Source: an uncultured Aliterella sp.
GTDB taxonomy: Bacteria > Cyanobacteriota > Cyanobacteriia > Cyanobacteriales > Chroococcidiopsidaceae
NCBI GenBank assembly: GCA_905479905.1
Contig: CAJQOK010000351.1
Location: forward strand, 1-8,900
DNA: 8,900 bases
Reading direction: 5' to 3'
Shown piece after piece: positions 5,981 through 8,900 of this stretch. Below the pieces are notes generated by a model that did no database searches, had not been told where the DNA came from, and saw only the letters and a list, made by a program, of their open reading frames with translations. A program made the translations under genes and the position numbers. Numbering within the stretch: the stretch's first letter is position 1; each line of letters starts with the position of its first letter.

Positions 5981-8900
5981 ATGAAACTTAGCATTTTTAA
6001 TGAGCTAGATTTTTTACCAGCTTTACGCACTTTGTTTAAGGAACTGCAAGTGCCGATCAATGCGGTAACAGATAACTCTATTGATGCTAGGGATATCCTT
6101 ACCAATACTTACCGCGATCGCGAATCTTTTTGGCTCATTGATGATGTTTATTTTTTAGGCATGGTTGATGATGCAGCGTTTCGGGGGAAAGGGGCGATCG
6201 CCTTGGAAAAAGTGAAGAATTTTGCTAAGGATTATGAGGGAATTGTCATATTTGGGGTGACACTAAAACGGCGCAATGGTGGGTTATTACCAACGCGATC
6301 GCATTTAGCAGAAATATCCCGTGCCTTTAATCGAGAGTTTTGCTATACCCCTGTTGTGGTGGTGTTTAAGTATGCTGATGCAGATAGCGACTATCTAGCG
6401 TTTGCGAATACGGAAAGGTCAAAGTATAAGCGCAATCAGGAAGGAGAGAAGGCTGGCAAAGTAACGCTGTTGCGGGATATTAATATTAGAAACCCGCATT
6501 CAGGTCATGCAAAGATTTTAGCGGATCTCAAGATTCCGACTGCGGGTAAAGATCGTGTGGATTCCTTTGACAAATTATATAAATATTGGCAAAAAGTTCT
6601 TGATGTCAACCTGTTAAATAAGCAGTTCTACAAAGAGGTTTCGGCTTGGTATTTTTATGCTTGTAAGCAGGTAATTTTCCCGAACGATGCTAAGAATAAT
6701 CAAGAGAGCTTAATTAGATTAATTACGCGATTGATGTTTGTGTGGTTCCTCAAGGAGAAGGGATTAGTTCCTGATGCTCTGTTTGATAAGGATGATATTC
6801 AGTCGATTCTCAAGAGTTTAGAACCACAGGAGAGTAATTATTACAAGGCTATTTTGCAGAATTTGTTTTTTGCAACGCTAAATACGGAAGGTAAGCGGGA
6901 ATTTATAAAGCAGTCTGGTAGTCAAAGTTATCAATACATGGTGCATAATGTGTTGCGCTATGAAAATTATTTTCAACAGCCTGATCTTGTAATTGAGCGC
7001 TATTTTGCGGATATTCCTTTTTTAAATGGTGGGTTGTTTGAGTGTTTGGATGTTCCGCCTAAGAAGAACAAGACTGAACCAGAGGTGAGGATTGATGGAT
7101 TTAGTGATAATTCTAAAAATCCGTTGTCAATTCCTAATGATTTGTTTTTTGGTGACTTTCAGGATGTGGATCTAAATGCAGATTTTGGGACGAGTCGTAA
7201 GAAATATCAGGTGCGCGGCTTAGTTGAAATCTTTAAAAGCTATAAGTTTACGATTACGGAAAATACACCGTTTGAGGAAGATGTGGCGCTTGATCCTGAG
7301 TTGTTGGGGCAAGTATTTGAGAATTTATTAGCAGCTTACAATCCTGAGACGCAGACGACAGCAAGGAAACAGACAGGTTCTTTTTATACGCCCCGTGAAA
7401 TTGTTAATTACATGGTGGATGAGAGTTTGATAGCTTATCTCAAGAATCAGATCGATTCCCCCCAGCCCCCCTTAGCAAGGGAGGAGAATAGTTTGGAAGA
7501 TTCCCTTAGAAAAGATAGAAAGAGTCTGGAAGTCCCCCTTATTGAGGGGGATTTAGGGGGATCTCTTGATGTGAAACTTCGCCATTTGCTTTCCTATACC
7601 GATGAGGCGCATCAGTTTACTACGGAATCGGAAGTGAAGCGTTTAATTAAGGCTTTGGATAATTGCAAGATTCTCGATCCTGCTTGTGGTTCGGGGGCTT
7701 TCCCAATGGGTGTGTTGCAGAAGATGGTGCATATTTTGGCAAAGCTCGATCCGCATAATGAGCGATGGAGAAACCAACAGAGAGAGAGGGAAATCTTACC
7801 TGTTTTAGAAGATTTGCAACAGGCGAAAAAGATTTCCTATGAGCAAGCAAGGGATGCGGCGGTTAGTCAGTTACAGGAGCGTCTGGAGCAGATTGAGGCA
7901 GATTTTGATAATAACGAAAATGACTATCCGCGTAAGTTGTTTTTGATTGAGAATTGTATTTATGGGGTAGATATTCAACCTATTGCTTTACAGATTGCCA
8001 AGTTACGCTGTTTTATTTCCCTGATCGTGGAGCAGAAGGTAGATAACAGCCAACCAAATCGGGGTATTTTGCCTTTGCCAAATTTGGAAACTAAGTTTGT
8101 GGCGGCGAATAGTTTGATTAGGTTTAGCGATCAGATAACTTTGCGAAGTCCTGCGGTGGAAGTGTTGGAAGGTGAGTTAAAGGAGGTTAGGCAAAAGCAT
8201 TTTACGGCGCGGTCTAAGGCGACTAAGGATAAATATCGCCAGCGTGATGAGGAGTTACGCAATGAGATTGGGGATTTGTTGAAGGGGACAGGGTTAGAGG
8301 GGGCTTTGGCTGATACTTTGGCGAGATGGAATCCTTATAATCAAAACACTTCGGCGGATTTCTTCGATCCTGAGTGGATGTTTGGGATTGGTGATGGTTT
8401 TGATATTGTGATTGGCAATCCGCCCTATGTGAGACAGGAGCAAATTAAGGAATTTAAGCTAACTTTTCAAAAGCAATTTACTTGTTATACGGGTGTTGCT
8501 GACTTGTTTGTTTATTTCTTTGAACGTGGTTATCAGTTACTAAATACTGGTGGTGTTTTGAGTTACATCTGCTCAAACAAATATTTCCGTTCTGGGTATG
8601 GCGAAAAGTTGCGCGATTTTCTTGGCAAAAATACGACAATTCAGCAGCTTGTTGATTTTGGTGATACGGATGTTTTTACGGCGATCGCCTATCCTAGCAT
8701 CATTTTGTTTAGTAAGGAAAAGGCTAGTAAGGATGCACAGTTAAAGGCTTTTTCTTGGCAGCAAACAGAAGCACTAAATGAATTTCCAACGGTGTTTAAT
8801 GCTCAAAATTTCTTGATGCCCCAATCTGCACTTAAAGCTGATGGTTGGCGATTGGAAAATACACAGGTTTTGGATTTATTAGCAAAGTTGAGAAATGCTG
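5981..8900 (+). CDS. Large Eco57I-like N6-adenine DNA methyltransferase (partial, runs off the window)
   Basis: An open frame of 973 codons from ATG 5981 to the window edge with no stop. Residues 1 to about 160 form an uncharacterised alpha/beta domain (DDVYFLGMVDDAAF, GVTLKRRNGGLLPTR, AEISRAFNREFCYTPVVVVF, LLRDINIRNPHSGH). A helical region follows (RLITRLMFVWFLKEKGLVP, FLNGGLFECLD). The methylase core starts with TGSFYTPREIVNYM (Y469-E473 region), has the AdoMet-binding motif I DPACGSG at 566-572 and the adenine-binding motif IV NPPY at 813-816, followed by ADLFVYFFERGYQLL and GGVLSYICSNKYF. The target-recognition domain would begin near the right edge. The enzyme would methylate adenine in a specific DNA sequence. 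I see no clear PD-(D/E)XK nuclease motif at the N-terminus, so cleavage may depend on the helicase partner. The gene lies 32 bp after the PLD-helicase, probably in one transcript. An in-frame repeat is inserted at residues 491-528. Three HIP1 sites lie in the first 320 bases. Confidence 0.88.
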   Translation, partial: MKLSIFNELDFLPALRTLFKELQVPINAVTDNSIDARDILTNTYRDRESFWLIDDVYFLGMVDDAAFRGKGAIALEKVKNFAKDYEGIVIFGVTLKRRNGGLLPTRSHLAEISRAFNREFCYTPVVVVFKYADADSDYLAFANTERSKYKRNQEGEKAGKVTLLRDINIRNPHSGHAKILADLKIPTAGKDRVDSFDKLYKYWQKVLDVNLLNKQFYKEVSAWYFYACKQVIFPNDAKNNQESLIRLITRLMFVWFLKEKGLVPDALFDKDDIQSILKSLEPQESNYYKAILQNLFFATLNTEGKREFIKQSGSQSYQYMVHNVLRYENYFQQPDLVIERYFADIPFLNGGLFECLDVPPKKNKTEPEVRIDGFSDNSKNPLSIPNDLFFGDFQDVDLNADFGTSRKKYQVRGLVEIFKSYKFTITENTPFEEDVALDPELLGQVFENLLAAYNPETQTTARKQTGSFYTPREIVNYMVDESLIAYLKNQIDSPQPPLAREENSLEDSLRKDRKSLEVPLIEGDLGGSLDVKLRHLLSYTDEAHQFTTESEVKRLIKALDNCKILDPACGSGAFPMGVLQKMVHILAKLDPHNERWRNQQREREILPVLEDLQQAKKISYEQARDAAVSQLQERLEQIEADFDNNENDYPRKLFLIENCIYGVDIQPIALQIAKLRCFISLIVEQKVDNSQPNRGILPLPNLETKFVAANSLIRFSDQITLRSPAVEVLEGELKEVRQKHFTARSKATKDKYRQRDEELRNEIGDLLKGTGLEGALADTLARWNPYNQNTSADFFDPEWMFGIGDGFDIVIGNPPYVRQEQIKEFKLTFQKQFTCYTGVADLFVYFFERGYQLLNTGGVLSYICSNKYFRSGYGEKLRDFLGKNTTIQQLVDFGDTDVFTAIAYPSIILFSKEKASKDAQLKAFSWQQTEALNEFPTVFNAQNFLMPQSALKADGWRLENTQVLDLLAKLRNA
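6114..6302. repeat. Cluster of three HIP1 palindromes (GCGATCGC)
   Basis: Exact GCGATCGC copies at 6114-6121, 6194-6201 and 6295-6302 lie within 190 bp of the methyltransferase coding region. Four more lie at 1812, 4189, 4767 and 8681. They are the main pointer to a cyanobacterial host and show that the defence genes carry host-like sequence habits, so the operon is not a very recent arrival from outside cyanobacteria. Confidence 0.8.
7452..7563. repeat. In-frame palindromic C-rich/G-rich repeat inside the methyltransferase gene
   Basis: The left end reads GATTCCCCCCAGCCCCCCTT and the right end reads TTGAGGGGGATTTAGGGGGA; the two are imperfect inverted repeats. Between them lies a purine-rich stretch and an inner CCCCCTTATTGAGGGGG hairpin (7534-7550). 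Repeats with C-runs and G-runs of this kind are common between genes in cyanobacteria. Here the repeat keeps the frame open and encodes about 38 residues with SPQPPLAR at one end and EVPLIEGDLGG at the other. It sits between the YTPRE segment and motif I, likely in a surface loop. Confidence 0.7.

Noticed and set aside
7452..7563. The paired C-runs and G-runs considered as an intrinsic terminator or the end of the gene
   Set aside because: The reading frame passes straight through and continues into motif I, and there is no T-run after the G-rich arm.
7647..7850. Minus-strand open frame opposite methyltransferase motif I
   Set aside because: The plus strand here encodes DPACGSGAF and following conserved helices; the reverse frame has no independent support.
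1..8900. Search for tRNA or rRNA genes, CRISPR arrays, transposase genes and integrase genes
   Set aside because: I found no tRNA-like cloverleaf with a TTCGANNC loop in context, no regularly spaced direct repeats and no DDE, HUH or tyrosine-recombinase-like protein.

Overview
The window looks like cyanobacterial chromosomal or plasmid accessory DNA. The palindrome GCGATCGC (HIP1, over-represented in many cyanobacteria) occurs exactly seven times, at 1812, 4189, 4767, 6114, 6194, 6295 and 8681. In random DNA one copy would be expected about every 65 kb. A small cyanobacterial-type protein at 1089-1361 and a cyanobacterial-style C-rich/G-rich repeat inside a coding region (7452-7563) fit the same origin. 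The species cannot be named from the sequence.

Left part (1-1708): the tail of an unidentified gene (1-126, +) converges on a minus-strand phage-type DNA N6-adenine methyltransferase (123-950), whose catalytic motif IV is altered (HPPA instead of the usual NPPY/F). A perfect 17-bp inverted repeat (952-999) overlaps two divergent promoter candidates. One reads the methyltransferase and the other reads a small conserved cyanobacterial gene (start 1089). That gene overlaps a second small reading frame (1352-1708), which has a stop codon directly after an ATG and is probably broken.

Middle (1709-2531): a decayed, truncated minus-strand gene of the photolyase/cryptochrome family (1790-2423). Its frameshift is explained exactly by a 25-nt insert in the middle of a HIP1 site: removing the insert restores both the frame and GCGATCGC. 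A 108-bp spacer follows and contains a possible 15-residue leader peptide.

Right part (2532-8900 and beyond): a two-gene operon resembling a restriction/defence system. The first gene is a PLD-family (HKD-like) domain fused to a large SNF2/RapA-like helicase. It is interrupted by a single in-frame TAG at codon 167, so it now reads as two pieces (2532-3032 and 3081-5948). The second gene, 32 bp downstream, is a very large Eco57I-like N6-adenine DNA methyltransferase (5981 to beyond the window). It has an uncharacterised N-terminal domain, motif I DPACGSG and motif IV NPPY, and carries an in-frame repeat of about 112 bp between the YTPRE segment and motif I. My inference is that the methyltransferase marks self DNA while the PLD-helicase translocates on and attacks unmarked DNA, as in restriction-modification or DISARM-like systems. 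The amber codon may have inactivated this copy. Several genes in the window carry damage, which suggests a defence/mobile island in decay or a draft sequence with errors.
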